In this document: piece after piece, positions 29,695 to 37,301 of the stretch
Numbering within the stretch: position 1 is the first letter of the stretch
Layout: each line of letters starts with the position of its first letter
Assembly (NCBI GenBank): GCA_001805005.1
Contig: MHDO01000021.1
Span: forward strand, 1 to 43,082
DNA length: 43,082 nucleotides
DNA from: Nitrospinae bacterium RIFCSPLOWO2_12_39_16
GTDB taxonomy: Bacteria; Nitrospinota; Nitrospinia; UBA9942
Direction of reading: 5' to 3'
The notes under the pieces: model-generated
What the model saw: the letters and a program-made list of their open reading frames with translations, nothing else
Told to the model about the DNA's origin: nothing
Databases searched by the model: none
Made by a program: the position numbers and the translations under genes

Positions 29695-31098
29695 ATGTCG
29701 GATACAATTCTCGTAATAGATGATGAGATGGATATGCTTGAGAACTGCTCCAGGATTTTGAAAAATCTTGGGTGTGAGTGTATTACTGCCTCAAACGGTG
29801 AGGAGGCTATAAAGATTGTAAGAGAGAAACTGCCTGATTTGATTATAACAGACCTAAAGATGCCGGGTAAAAGCGGTCTTGAATTACTAAAGGAGATAAA
29901 GGGTGAGAATCCCGACGGTATTGTAGTTTTATTTACTGCCTTTGCAACCATAGAATCCGCAGTTGATGCAGTAAAGAGCGGTGCCTTTGATTATCTGCAA
30001 AAACCCTTTACTGCAGACCAGTTGAAGATTACAGTAGAAAGGGCTCTTACACAGAAGAGGCTTGCAGAGGAGAATAAAAATTTAAAAAAGCAGCTATATG
30101 ACCATTTCAAGTTTGATAATATCATCGGGCAGAGTCAGAAAATTAAGGATGTCCTCGATATGGTCAGGAGGGTGTCAAAGACAGAATCCAATATCCTATT
30201 ATTGGGTGAGAGCGGAACAGGGAAGGAATTGATTGCACGTTCTATTCATGCAAATAGCGAGCGGGCAGGGATGCCTTTTGTCCCTGTAGATTGTGCATCT
30301 CTGCCGGAGAATCTGCTTGAGTCTGAACTGTTCGGCCATGAAAAGGGTTCATTTACAGGTGCCCATGCATCAAGGCAGGGTATGTTTGAGACTGCAAATG
30401 GCGGGACAATATTCCTTGATGAGATAGGCGAGCTTACACCAAATCTTCAGGCAAAGCTTCTAAGGGTATTGCAGGAGAGGCAGGTCAGGAGGGTTGGGGG
30501 CAGGAACCTCATAGATATTGATATAAGGGTAATATCCGCTACAAATAAAGACCTTGAAGGTGCTATAAAAGAAAAGGAGTTCAGGGAGGACCTGTTTTTC
30601 AGGTTGAATGTCATTTCCATTACACTCCCCCCTTTAAGGGAAAGGATAGATGATATACCGCTTCTCTGTAATTTCTTTATAAAAAATGACCAAGTTGCCG
30701 GTAAAAAGCATATTAAAGAAATATCTCAGGCTGCAATAGAAATACTAAAAAAGTATAGCTGGCCCGGAAATATAAGGGAATTACAGAATGTTATTGAAAG
30801 GGGAGTCTCCCTTTCTGATGGAGGTTATATAACCGCTAATGACCTTCCTGATAATATTAAGGCTCAGGGACATCTCCCTCAATCTCTCATACCTGCACAA
30901 GCAGACTTTGTTAAGGGGGAACAGGGTCTTTCTTTTAAAGATGCAAAGAAGGAATGGCTCTCATCTTTTGAGAAGGATTATCTTATTGAACTTTTAAAGA
31001 AAAATAGCAATAATATAACAAAGGCAGCGGAGAAGGCAGGTATTCCAAGAATGACAATCTACAGGATGATGAAAAAGTATAATTTGAAGGTTGATTGA
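29695..31098 (+). CDS. NtrC-family sigma-54-dependent response regulator
   Basis: A 467-residue regulator with a receiver domain (Asp9/Asp10, phosphoacceptor Asp53 in IITDLKMPGKSG) and an AAA+ domain with Walker A GESGTGKE and Walker B IFLDEIGE. The sigma-54 contact loop is GSFTGA instead of GAFTGA. A Fis-type helix-turn-helix ends the protein (NITKAAEKAGIPRMTIYRMMKKY). The ATG at 29695 is chosen since an extension to 29680 is repeat-encoded. It has no adjacent kinase; the unpaired NtrB-like Cache kinase at 23117 is a plausible partner. No sigma-54 promoter is visible directly downstream. Confidence 0.94.
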   Translation: MSDTILVIDDEMDMLENCSRILKNLGCECITASNGEEAIKIVREKLPDLIITDLKMPGKSGLELLKEIKGENPDGIVVLFTAFATIESAVDAVKSGAFDYLQKPFTADQLKITVERALTQKRLAEENKNLKKQLYDHFKFDNIIGQSQKIKDVLDMVRRVSKTESNILLLGESGTGKELIARSIHANSERAGMPFVPVDCASLPENLLESELFGHEKGSFTGAHASRQGMFETANGGTIFLDEIGELTPNLQAKLLRVLQERQVRRVGGRNLIDIDIRVISATNKDLEGAIKEKEFREDLFFRLNVISITLPPLRERIDDIPLLCNFFIKNDQVAGKKHIKEISQAAIEILKKYSWPGNIRELQNVIERGVSLSDGGYITANDLPDNIKAQGHLPQSLIPAQADFVKGEQGLSFKDAKKEWLSSFEKDYLIELLKKNSNNITKAAEKAGIPRMTIYRMMKKYNLKVD

Positions 31099-31165
31099 GT
31101 TTGTTTAGGGACAATTTTTTATACTATCATTTTTCAGAAAATAATGTCAGAAAATAGTGTTGTCA

Positions 31166-31191
31166 GCCGAAAAAGTCTGCCGAAAAAGTCT
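31166..31191 (+). repeat. Two tandem 13-mers directly upstream of the rplU promoter
   Basis: GCCGAAAAAGTCT occurs twice without a gap (31166-31178, 31179-31191) and abuts the -35. A related pair of TCAGAAAATA units lies just upstream. They may be a binding site or a chance duplication. Confidence 0.6.
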
Positions 31192-31220
31192 TGACATATA
31201 AATAAAAATCATGATATTTT
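31191..31220 (+). promoter_or_regulatory. Sigma-70-type promoter of the rplU operon
   Basis: TTGACA (31191-31196) and TATTTT (31215-31220) with an 18-bp spacer, or ATATTT one base earlier with 17 bp. The start lies near 31227, at the foot of the first leader hairpin. Confidence 0.7.
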
Positions 31221-31228
31221 ATACATAA

Positions 31229-31309
31229 GCCCACGAAAATCGTGGGCATTGTAGTTTATAGCAAAATAGACCTCCACACTCACCTGTCTCGTTAGGGGAG
31301 GAAGGAGGT
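31229..31309 (+). promoter_or_regulatory. Structured leader of rplU, possible L21 autoregulation
   Basis: An 8-bp hairpin GCCCACGA-AAA-TCGTGGGC (31229-31247) is followed by ACCTCC (31270-31275) able to pair with GGAGGT (31304-31309), which is a ribosome site. Sequestration of that site would link structure to translation. Known L21 leaders exist in other bacteria; I cannot match this one to a known class. Confidence 0.5.
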
Positions 31310-31317
31310 TTTTAATT

Positions 31318-31353
31318 ATGGATGGAGGATTATATCATGTATGCAGTAGTTAA
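31318..31353 (+). CDS. Possible 11-codon upstream frame overlapping the rplU start
   Basis: ATG at 31318 lies 8 nt after GGAGGT (31304-31309) and encodes MDGGLYHVCSS before a stop at 31351-31353. It overlaps the rplU start (31337) in another frame, and its codons contain the rplU ribosome site GGAGG (31324-31328). Translation of it would compete with, or be coupled to, L21 synthesis. Confidence 0.4.
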   Translation: MDGGLYHVCSS

Positions 31354-31837
31354 GACAGGCGGTAAACAGTATAAGGTATCATTAGGAGAGACTGTAAGGT
31401 TTGAAAAGGTAAAAGGGGGTAAAGGGGATAGGGTCAGTTTTGATAATGTCCTCATGGTTAATGATAAAGAGGCTAACTTTGGAAAGCCCGAAATAAAAGG
31501 GATGCCGGTTATCGGTGAGATAGTTGAGCAGGGCAATTCAAAGAAGATTCGTATTGTTAAGAAGAAAAGGAGAAAAAATTACAGGAAGACACAGGGGCAC
31601 AGGCAGCCATTTACCTCTGTAAAGATAATCTCAATTGGCGGAAATGCTGCAGTATCAGGGGCTGTAACTTATGCAGCTTCAGGAACGATTACTAATGCTG
31701 CTTCCGGGACAATCAGCGGAGCTGCTTCCGGTGCAATCACCGGTGCAACTTCAGGGACAGTAACAAAGACAGCGAAAAAGAAGACAACAAAGACTACTAA
31801 AACTGCTAAAACTGCAAAAACTAAAGGTTCTAAATAG
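31337..31837 (+). CDS. rplU: Large-subunit ribosomal protein L21 with a long C-terminal tail
   Basis: Residues 1 to about 103 are a normal L21 (MYAVVKTGGKQYKVSLGE, then KIRIVKKKRRKNYRKTQGHR and FTSVKIISI), which binds 23S rRNA domain I. The protein continues for about 62 residues. The first part of the tail repeats Ala-Ser-Gly-Thr units (AASGTITNAASGTISGAASG); the second is Lys/Thr-rich (KTAKKKTTKTTKTAKTAKTK). The family is usually about 100-105 residues, so the tail is an addition, basic and probably disordered at the ribosome surface. ATG 31337 with GGAGG 8 nt upstream is preferred to the in-frame ATG at 31322. First gene of the rplU-rpmA-obgE operon. Confidence 0.95.
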   Translation: MYAVVKTGGKQYKVSLGETVRFEKVKGGKGDRVSFDNVLMVNDKEANFGKPEIKGMPVIGEIVEQGNSKKIRIVKKKRRKNYRKTQGHRQPFTSVKIISIGGNAAVSGAVTYAASGTITNAASGTISGAASGAITGATSGTVTKTAKKKTTKTTKTAKTAKTKGSK

Positions 31838-31863
31838 TGTATTAAATTTTTTGGAGGTAGATT

Positions 31864-32118
31864 ATGGCACATAAAAAGGGTCAGGGCAGCACATCTAATG
31901 GAAGAGACAGTATTGGAAAAAGGCTTGGCGTTAAGAGATACGGGGGTCAGATAGTTTCTGCCGGCAGCATTATTGTAAGACAGAGAGGAACAAAGTTTTA
32001 TCCCGGAGAGAATGTCGGGCTTGGTGTAGACTACACTATATTTGCAAAGATAGATGGTGTTGTGAAGTTTGAGAGAAAGGGCAGAGACAAGAAGCTGGTA
32101 AGTGTATATGCAGTATAG
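31864..32118 (+). CDS. rpmA: Large-subunit ribosomal protein L27
   Basis: An 84-residue protein with the typical start MAHKKGQGSTSNGRDS, followed by KRLGVKRYGGQ and GSIIVRQRGTKF. L27 reaches the peptidyl-transferase centre with its N-terminus. The start Met-Ala-His-Lys is of the uncleaved type; there is no cleavable extension as in Firmicutes. It has normal family length and a good ribosome site (TTGGAGG). It follows rplU by 26 nt, the standard pairing. Confidence 0.98.
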   Translation: MAHKKGQGSTSNGRDSIGKRLGVKRYGGQIVSAGSIIVRQRGTKFYPGENVGLGVDYTIFAKIDGVVKFERKGRDKKLVSVYAV

Positions 32119-32191
32119 CTCATAGTTCATGGTTCAGGGTTTATGGTTTTTTTCTATGAGCTATCAGCTATGAGCCATGAGCTATGAGCTT
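32117..32191. repeat. 7-nt-period tract with inverted arms supplying the obgE start
   Basis: AGCTCAT/AGTTCAT/GGTTCAG heptamers and ATGAGCT/ATGAGCC heptamers are in inverted relation. The last ATGAGCT unit is the start codon and second codon of obgE. No Shine-Dalgarno precedes it. Confidence 0.82.
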
Positions 32192-33206
32192 TATTGATGA
32201 AGCAAAAATATATGTTAAGGGCGGGGATGGTGGAAGGGGCTGTGTAAGTTTTCGCAGAGAGAAATATATTCCAAGAGGCGGACCTGATGGCGGAGATGGC
32301 GGGGATGGCGGGGATGTAATAATAACAGCGGATAGAAACCTTCATACATTGATTGACCTTAGGTATCAACAGCATTACAGGGCTGATAGAGGGGGACACG
32401 GAGAGGGGAGCAAAAAACACGGGAAGGATGGAGAGGATTGCAGTATAAGGGTTCCTGTCGGCACGATAATAAAAGATACAGATACTGAATTAATTTTAGA
32501 AGACCTAAATGAAGACGGCAAGTCATTAATAGTAGCAAAGGGGGGCAAGGGCGGAAGGGGAAATACAAGATTTAAGTCTTCTACAAACAGGGCTCCTCGG
32601 AAGGCACAAAAAGGCCTGCCCGGAGAAGAGAAATGGCTTTATTTAGAACTAAAACTCCTTGCTGACATCAGTATAATTGGTTTTCCAAATGCAGGAAAAT
32701 CAACACTCATATCAAAAATATCAGCAGCAAAACCAAAAATTTCAGATTATTCATTTACAACACTGACACCAAATTTAGGCGTTGTCAGGGTGGGAGAGTA
32801 TAAATCCTTCGTAGTGGCGGATATACCCGGGCTTATTGAGGGGGCACATAAAGGGAAGGGGCTCGGTATAAGGTTTTTAAAGCACATTGAGAGGACAAAG
32901 ATACTCATTCACCTTATTGATATGTCGGCAGGGGAGGGGAGAGACCCCATTAATGATTTTAAGATAATTAATGAGGAACTCCTTCAGTTCAGCCCTGAGC
33001 TTGCATCAAAACCACAGATGGTGGTCGGTAATAAGGTTGATATCCCTGAGGCGAAGAAAAGGTTTGATAAAGTTAAAAGTAAATTCAGAGATATGGGTAT
33101 AGAAATATTTTCTATCTCGGCTGTTACCGGTGGGGGTATTAATCAGTTAGTAAACAATATGGCTGATATGCTGTTTGAAGCTGAAGCAGATAGGACAAGA
33201 CAATAA
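32184..33206 (+). CDS. obgE: Obg-family GTPase
   Basis: A 340-residue GTPase with the glycine-rich Obg fold at residues 1-157 (KGGDGGRGCVSFRREKYIPRGG in part, GGDGGDGGDV). The G domain has G1 GFPNAGKST, the switch region DIPGLIEGAHKGKGLG, G4 NKVD and G5 SAVTGGG. It lacks the variable C-terminal domain of longer homologues. Obg associates with the 50S subunit and with stress and ppGpp control. The start codon lies within a repeat unit. It ends 1 nt before the proB start. Confidence 0.97.
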   Translation: MSFIDEAKIYVKGGDGGRGCVSFRREKYIPRGGPDGGDGGDGGDVIITADRNLHTLIDLRYQQHYRADRGGHGEGSKKHGKDGEDCSIRVPVGTIIKDTDTELILEDLNEDGKSLIVAKGGKGGRGNTRFKSSTNRAPRKAQKGLPGEEKWLYLELKLLADISIIGFPNAGKSTLISKISAAKPKISDYSFTTLTPNLGVVRVGEYKSFVVADIPGLIEGAHKGKGLGIRFLKHIERTKILIHLIDMSAGEGRDPINDFKIINEELLQFSPELASKPQMVVGNKVDIPEAKKRFDKVKSKFRDMGIEIFSISAVTGGGINQLVNNMADMLFEAEADRTRQ

Positions 33207-33207
33207 G

Positions 33208-34335
33208 GTGAATAGAAAAAAAGTATTAAAAAAAGTCAGTAGGATTGTAATTAAGATTGGAAGCGGGGTTCTTACCACTCCTGACAGAAGTGGACTTGAT
33301 GATACTGTCATAGAAGAAATTACCCGGCAGGTTTCAACCCTCCATAAATCAGGACATGAAACGATTCTTGTTTCATCAGGTGCTATTGCTGCAGGGGTGA
33401 AGGAATTAAACCTTAAAAAAACTCCAGTGGATATACCTCACAAGCAGGCTGCAGCAGCAATCGGTCAAAGCCATCTGATTGGAAAATATGAAAGGTATTT
33501 CAAGAGGGAAGGGCTTAATGTAGCCCAGATTCTCCTTACCCATGATGATTTAAGCAATAGGATAAGATACCTTAATGCAAAAAACACAATTCTTACTATT
33601 CTCTCTTACAAGGTTATACCAATAATAAATGAAAATGATACTGTAGCTGTTGATGAGATAAAGTTTGGTGATAATGATACACTGTCTGCCATGGTGGCAA
33701 ACTTAATAGAGGCAGATTTGCTGATAATACTTTCAGATGTGAAGGGGTTATACAGTGCTGACCCTAAGTTAGACCCAACAGCAGAATTGATACCTGTTGT
33801 AGAGAAAATAACCAATGAGATTGAGGTAATGGCAGGCGACAGCAGATCTGCTACTGGTGTAGGCGGGATGGTGACAAAGATTCAGGCTGCAAAGAGGTTG
33901 TCTCATTCTGGAATACCAACTGTTATAGTTGATGGAAAGGTGAATGGTATAATAGAGGCTGTAATAAAAGGAGAAGAGGTTGGGACATTATTTCTGCCTG
34001 AGGAGGATAAACTTGGCAGTAAGAAATACTGGATTGCCTATACCCTTAAATCTAAGGGAAAGGTAAGGGTGGATAACGGTGCGAAGAATGTTCTTATTGC
34101 AGATGGTAAGAGCCTTTTGCCGTCAGGTATTTTAGAGATAGAAGGTAAGTTTAAGAGCGGTGATATGGTTAGCTGTATTGACAGCCGCAATAGGGAGTTT
34201 GCAAGGGGACTTGTAAATTATAGTTCAAATGAGCTAAAAAAAATTAAGGGTAAGCGCAGTTCAGAGATTGAAGAAATACTTGGATATAAGATGGTTGATG
34301 AGGCTATACACAGGGACAATCTCGTGATTCTATGA
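33208..34335 (+). CDS. proB: Glutamate 5-kinase
   Basis: A 375-residue enzyme catalysing the first step of proline synthesis, ATP-dependent phosphorylation of glutamate. It has the amino-acid kinase domain (RIVIKIGSGVL, LVSSGAIAAGVKEL, NENDTVAVDEIKFGDND in part, GTGGM-like VGGMVTKIQAA) and a C-terminal PUA domain (about 275-365). GTG at 33208 is chosen: it directly follows the obgE stop, AGGA lies about 12 nt upstream, and the longer frame from 33175 adds residues not typical of ProB. proA follows after a repeat element. Confidence 0.95.
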   Translation: MNRKKVLKKVSRIVIKIGSGVLTTPDRSGLDDTVIEEITRQVSTLHKSGHETILVSSGAIAAGVKELNLKKTPVDIPHKQAAAAIGQSHLIGKYERYFKREGLNVAQILLTHDDLSNRIRYLNAKNTILTILSYKVIPIINENDTVAVDEIKFGDNDTLSAMVANLIEADLLIILSDVKGLYSADPKLDPTAELIPVVEKITNEIEVMAGDSRSATGVGGMVTKIQAAKRLSHSGIPTVIVDGKVNGIIEAVIKGEEVGTLFLPEEDKLGSKKYWIAYTLKSKGKVRVDNGAKNVLIADGKSLLPSGILEIEGKFKSGDMVSCIDSRNREFARGLVNYSSNELKKIKGKRSSEIEEILGYKMVDEAIHRDNLVIL

Positions 34336-34336
34336 A

Positions 34337-34465
34337 AGTATAAAATCTCTGGAACACTAATTACACGAATATACGAATGGCACGAATAAAAACTAAAATT
34401 TTTTCTGTTATCAACTATTGGTGTAATTAGTCCATTCGTGTTATTCGTGTTCAGGTTTTTGTTTA
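34337..34465. repeat. Palindromic junction element, CACGAAT-type arms (copy 10)
   Basis: Arms of ACACGAATA/TACGAATGG/CACGAATA units (34354-34388) pair with GTGTAATTAGTCCATTCGTG and TATTCGTGTTC (34422-34453). The right flank TCAGGTTTTTGTTT and left-flank relic AAAGTATAAAATC match other copies, but the arm sequence is a third type. It separates proB from proA. Confidence 0.82.
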
Positions 34466-34475
34466 TTTTAATTCT

Positions 34476-35726
34476 ATGAAAGAGAAAATTTTAAAAATTG
34501 CACAGAAGGCAAAGGCTGCTTCAAGGAAGCTGTCCAACATTTCTACAAAGATTAAAAATGATTCTCTGATAGCAATGGCAGATTTGTTGGAGGAGAGAAC
34601 CAGTTTTATTGTTGAAGCCAATTTAAAAGACATAAAATATGCAAAGGGAAAAAAGCTCTCTCCAGCAATGATAGACCGTCTTACTTTGAATGCTGCGAGG
34701 ATAAAGGATATGTCAAAGGGTTTAAGGGAGATAGTGGCGCTACCTGACCCTGTAGGTGAGGTTGTCAGGATGTGGAGGAGGCCTAATGGCCTTCAGATAG
34801 GTAAGATACGGACACCGCTTGGTGTTATAGGAATAATATATGAATCAAGACCAAATGTAACTGCAGATGCCGCATCACTATGTATAAAATCAGGTAATGC
34901 AGTGATTTTAAGGGGTGGCTCAGAGGCAATAAACTCAAATATAGCAATTGCAAAGGTTCTCTCAGAGGGAGGGAGTTCTAAGGGACTGCCTGATAATTCC
35001 ATTCAGCTTATTGATGTCCCTGAGAGAGAGGCAATATTTGAGATGCTTAAGCTGGATGCCTATATTGACCTTATCATACCGAGGGGGGGGCATAGCCTTA
35101 TCAGGAGTGTAGTTGAGAATTCTACAATACCGGTTATAAAACATGATAAAGGGTTATGCCATGTTTACATAGATAGTGAGGCGGATTTAGAAATAGGAGA
35201 GAAAATAGCCTTTAATGCTAAGGTTCAACGTCCGAGTGTGTGTAATGCGATGGAGACCCTTCTTGTCCACAAGGATGTTGCCGGTTCATTTCTGCCGTCT
35301 ATGATAAAGAGATTTAAAGATGCAAATGTTGAGATAAGGGGATGCCAGAGGACAAAGGCAATAGTTTCTGATATTAAGGATGCAACTGATGATGATTGGG
35401 ATACAGAATATTTGGATTTGATACTCTCTGTAAAGGTTGTAGATAGTATTGATGATGCAATAGAGCATATAACACGGCACGGCTCAATGCTTTCAGAGGC
35501 GATTGTAACAAAGAATTATAATAATGCATGGAAATTTTTAAGAGAGGTTGATGCAGCATCGGTCTTTGTAAATGCATCTACAAGGTTTACAGACGGCGGA
35601 CAGTTCGGGCTTGGGGCAGAGATGGGGATTAGCACGCAGAAGCTCCACTGCCGAGGTCCTATGGGATTAGAGGAACTGACATCAACCAAGTATATTGTCT
35701 TTGGAGACGGACAGATAAGGGAATAA
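34476..35726 (+). CDS. proA: Glutamate-5-semialdehyde dehydrogenase (gamma-glutamyl phosphate reductase)
   Basis: A 416-residue NADPH-dependent aldehyde-dehydrogenase-fold enzyme for the second step of proline synthesis. Diagnostic stretches are RTPLGVIGIIYESRPNVTAD, GNAVILRGGSEAI, IPRGG, and the catalytic cysteine in VQRPSVCNAMETLLVH, with FGLGAEMGIST near the end. Normal family length. The ATG at 34476 has no Shine-Dalgarno because the repeat element and an AT-rich stretch precede it. It is partnered with proB. Confidence 0.97.
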   Translation: MKEKILKIAQKAKAASRKLSNISTKIKNDSLIAMADLLEERTSFIVEANLKDIKYAKGKKLSPAMIDRLTLNAARIKDMSKGLREIVALPDPVGEVVRMWRRPNGLQIGKIRTPLGVIGIIYESRPNVTADAASLCIKSGNAVILRGGSEAINSNIAIAKVLSEGGSSKGLPDNSIQLIDVPEREAIFEMLKLDAYIDLIIPRGGHSLIRSVVENSTIPVIKHDKGLCHVYIDSEADLEIGEKIAFNAKVQRPSVCNAMETLLVHKDVAGSFLPSMIKRFKDANVEIRGCQRTKAIVSDIKDATDDDWDTEYLDLILSVKVVDSIDDAIEHITRHGSMLSEAIVTKNYNNAWKFLREVDAASVFVNASTRFTDGGQFGLGAEMGISTQKLHCRGPMGLEELTSTKYIVFGDGQIRE

Positions 35727-35729
35727 AAC

Positions 35730-35802
35730 AGTGTCAGTGTCAGTGAACAGTGTCAGCAAGAATACTATCGATACTGATACTGACACTAATCACTAACACT
35801 GA
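35730..35802. repeat. 6/7-nt-period tract with inverted arms
   Basis: GTGTCA/GTGAACA units and GATACT/GACACT/AATCACT units are in inverted relation and fill the proA-nadD junction. They resemble the tract at 23021-23113 in both unit sequence and order. Confidence 0.75.
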
Positions 35803-35806
35803 ATTT

Positions 35807-36493
35807 ATGCGTATAGGAATAATGGGTGGGACATTTGACCCGATACATTATGGTCATCTGAACTCTGCAGAGGAGATTGCAGAGGTTTTTAAAATGAATA
35901 GGGTGATATTTATGCCCACATTTATTCCACCCCATAAGAAGAAAGAAAAGATAACAAATGTGTATCATAGGCTGATAATGACAATGCTTGCAACACTCTC
36001 AAATCCGAGGTTTACAGTGTCGACTATTGAAATTGAAAGGGATGGATACTCATACACAATTGATACAGTAAACGAACTGAGAAATAGTTTTAATAAGGGT
36101 TCAGTAAAAAATAAGTTTTATTTTATTGTAGGGGTTGATGCATTTAAAGAGATATTTACATGGAAGGATGCTGTCAGACTGCTAAAAAATTGCGATTTTA
36201 TTGTTACTACACGTCCTGGTTATATAGTGGATGACCTTTTTAATGTACTTAATGATACTGCTGCTAAAAAATATAAAAATGTAAAATTTAAGATAGACAG
36301 AAAAAATCCCTTTGGAAAATCTCCGAGATTATATATAATCGGTTCTAAACATTTTATATATCCTGTTGAAACGACTGCACTGGATATATCGTCAACAGAT
36401 ATTAGGAGAAGGGTTAAAAATGGCATGACTGTAAAATACCTCTTACCAGAATTTGTAGAGGAGTATATTAATAAAAACAGGCTTTATAAGTAA
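35807..36493 (+). CDS. nadD: Nicotinate-nucleotide adenylyltransferase
   Basis: A 228-residue nucleotidyltransferase joining nicotinate mononucleotide and ATP to form deamido-NAD. It shows the phosphate-binding GGTFDPIHYGHL at the N-terminus, FIPPHKK, FIVGVDAFKEIFTWKD, and the C-terminal ISSTDIRRR-type motif (DISSTDIRRRVKNG). ATG 35807 is used; a longer frame from 35750 would be repeat-encoded (SARILSILILTL). The rsfS gene follows after 11 nt, the usual linkage. Confidence 0.95.
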   Translation: MRIGIMGGTFDPIHYGHLNSAEEIAEVFKMNRVIFMPTFIPPHKKKEKITNVYHRLIMTMLATLSNPRFTVSTIEIERDGYSYTIDTVNELRNSFNKGSVKNKFYFIVGVDAFKEIFTWKDAVRLLKNCDFIVTTRPGYIVDDLFNVLNDTAAKKYKNVKFKIDRKNPFGKSPRLYIIGSKHFIYPVETTALDISSTDIRRRVKNGMTVKYLLPEFVEEYINKNRLYK

Positions 36494-36504
36494 GGAGACA
36501 AAAA

Positions 36505-36882
36505 CTGAAATTAAAAGATAAGGCATTTTTAAGTTATAGTGCTGCGGTTAATAAAAAGGCTTTGGATATTGTTGTCTATGATATAAGGGGATTATCTTCT
36601 ATTGCCGATATATTTATGATATGCAGCGGCACATCGTCCCGTCAGGTTCAGGCAATTGCCGATGCCATAATGGAGGAGATGGATAATAGGGGCATCAGGT
36701 GTCATCATATAGAGGGTTATGAAAGCGGGAGATGGGTTCTTTTGGATTATAACGATGTAATTATCCATATTTTTTATGAGGAGACACGAAGGTTTTATGG
36801 TCTTGAGAGATTGTGGGGTGATGCCCCTGCTATAGTTTTTGATTCATCAATTAAGAAGGTTCATGATGCGGCGAAAAATTGA
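36505..36882 (+). CDS. rsfS: Ribosomal silencing factor RsfS, probably started at CTG
   Basis: A 125-residue member of the RsfS/Iojap family, which binds L14 and prevents subunit joining during starvation. The core is DIVVYDIRGLSSIADIFMICSG, HIEGYESGRWVLLDYNDVII in part, and FYGLERLWGDAP. No ATG or GTG precedes the core in frame; TTG at 36562 would remove the first helix. CTG at 36505 lies 7 nt after GGAG (36494-36497) and gives the normal N-terminal helix (LKLKDKAFLSYSAAVNKKAL), so it is the likely start. It is preceded by nadD. Confidence 0.9.
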   Translation: MKLKDKAFLSYSAAVNKKALDIVVYDIRGLSSIADIFMICSGTSSRQVQAIADAIMEEMDNRGIRCHHIEGYESGRWVLLDYNDVIIHIFYEETRRFYGLERLWGDAPAIVFDSSIKKVHDAAKN

Positions 36883-36910
36883 GCTTAAAGAAAGGAGTTA
36901 AAAGGGAGAT

Positions 36911-37279
36911 ATGAAAAAGGATAGGTTAAAATATTTTAAGAAAAAGCTGTTGGATATAAGAAAGGAATTGGTTGGAGAGGTGGAAAAGAGTAGGCAGTAT
37001 AGCCATGAAGAGGTTGATGGTGATGTGCCTGATATAAATGATGATGCCAGCAGAACCTATTCCCGTCAGGTGATATTGGAGCTTGGTGAAAGGGAGAGGG
37101 AGCAGATAAAAGAGGTTGATGAGGCGATTGAGAGGATTGAGAATGGAGAATATGGTTTTTGTATTGAATGCGGTGAAGAGATATCTGAGAAACGATTAGA
37201 GTTGATTCCTTATGCGAAGTGGTGTGTTGACTGTAAGGAAAAGCTGGAATCAAAAGGGAAAAATCAGCAATCAATGTGA
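36911..37279 (+). CDS. DksA/TraR-family zinc-finger protein
   Basis: A 122-residue protein with a helical coiled-coil N-terminus (about 1-80) and a four-cysteine zinc finger, FCIECGEEIS with Cys84/Cys87 and WCVDC with Cys105/Cys108, the TraR/DksA signature. Members bind the RNA polymerase secondary channel and modify initiation, often with ppGpp. The acidic stretch DVPDINDDAS at the coiled-coil tip region corresponds to the active tip in DksA. GGAG precedes the ATG. It is convergent with the regulator gene at 37302. Confidence 0.92.
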   Translation: MKKDRLKYFKKKLLDIRKELVGEVEKSRQYSHEEVDGDVPDINDDASRTYSRQVILELGEREREQIKEVDEAIERIENGEYGFCIECGEEISEKRLELIPYAKWCVDCKEKLESKGKNQQSM

Positions 37280-37301
37280 CAGCAGAAGATTAATTTGATT
37301 A

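Noticed and set aside
34378..34393. Sigma-54 promoter beginning TGGCAC before proA
   Set aside because: The -24 box is perfect, but there is no GC 10 bp after GG, and the sequence is a repeat unit of a junction element.
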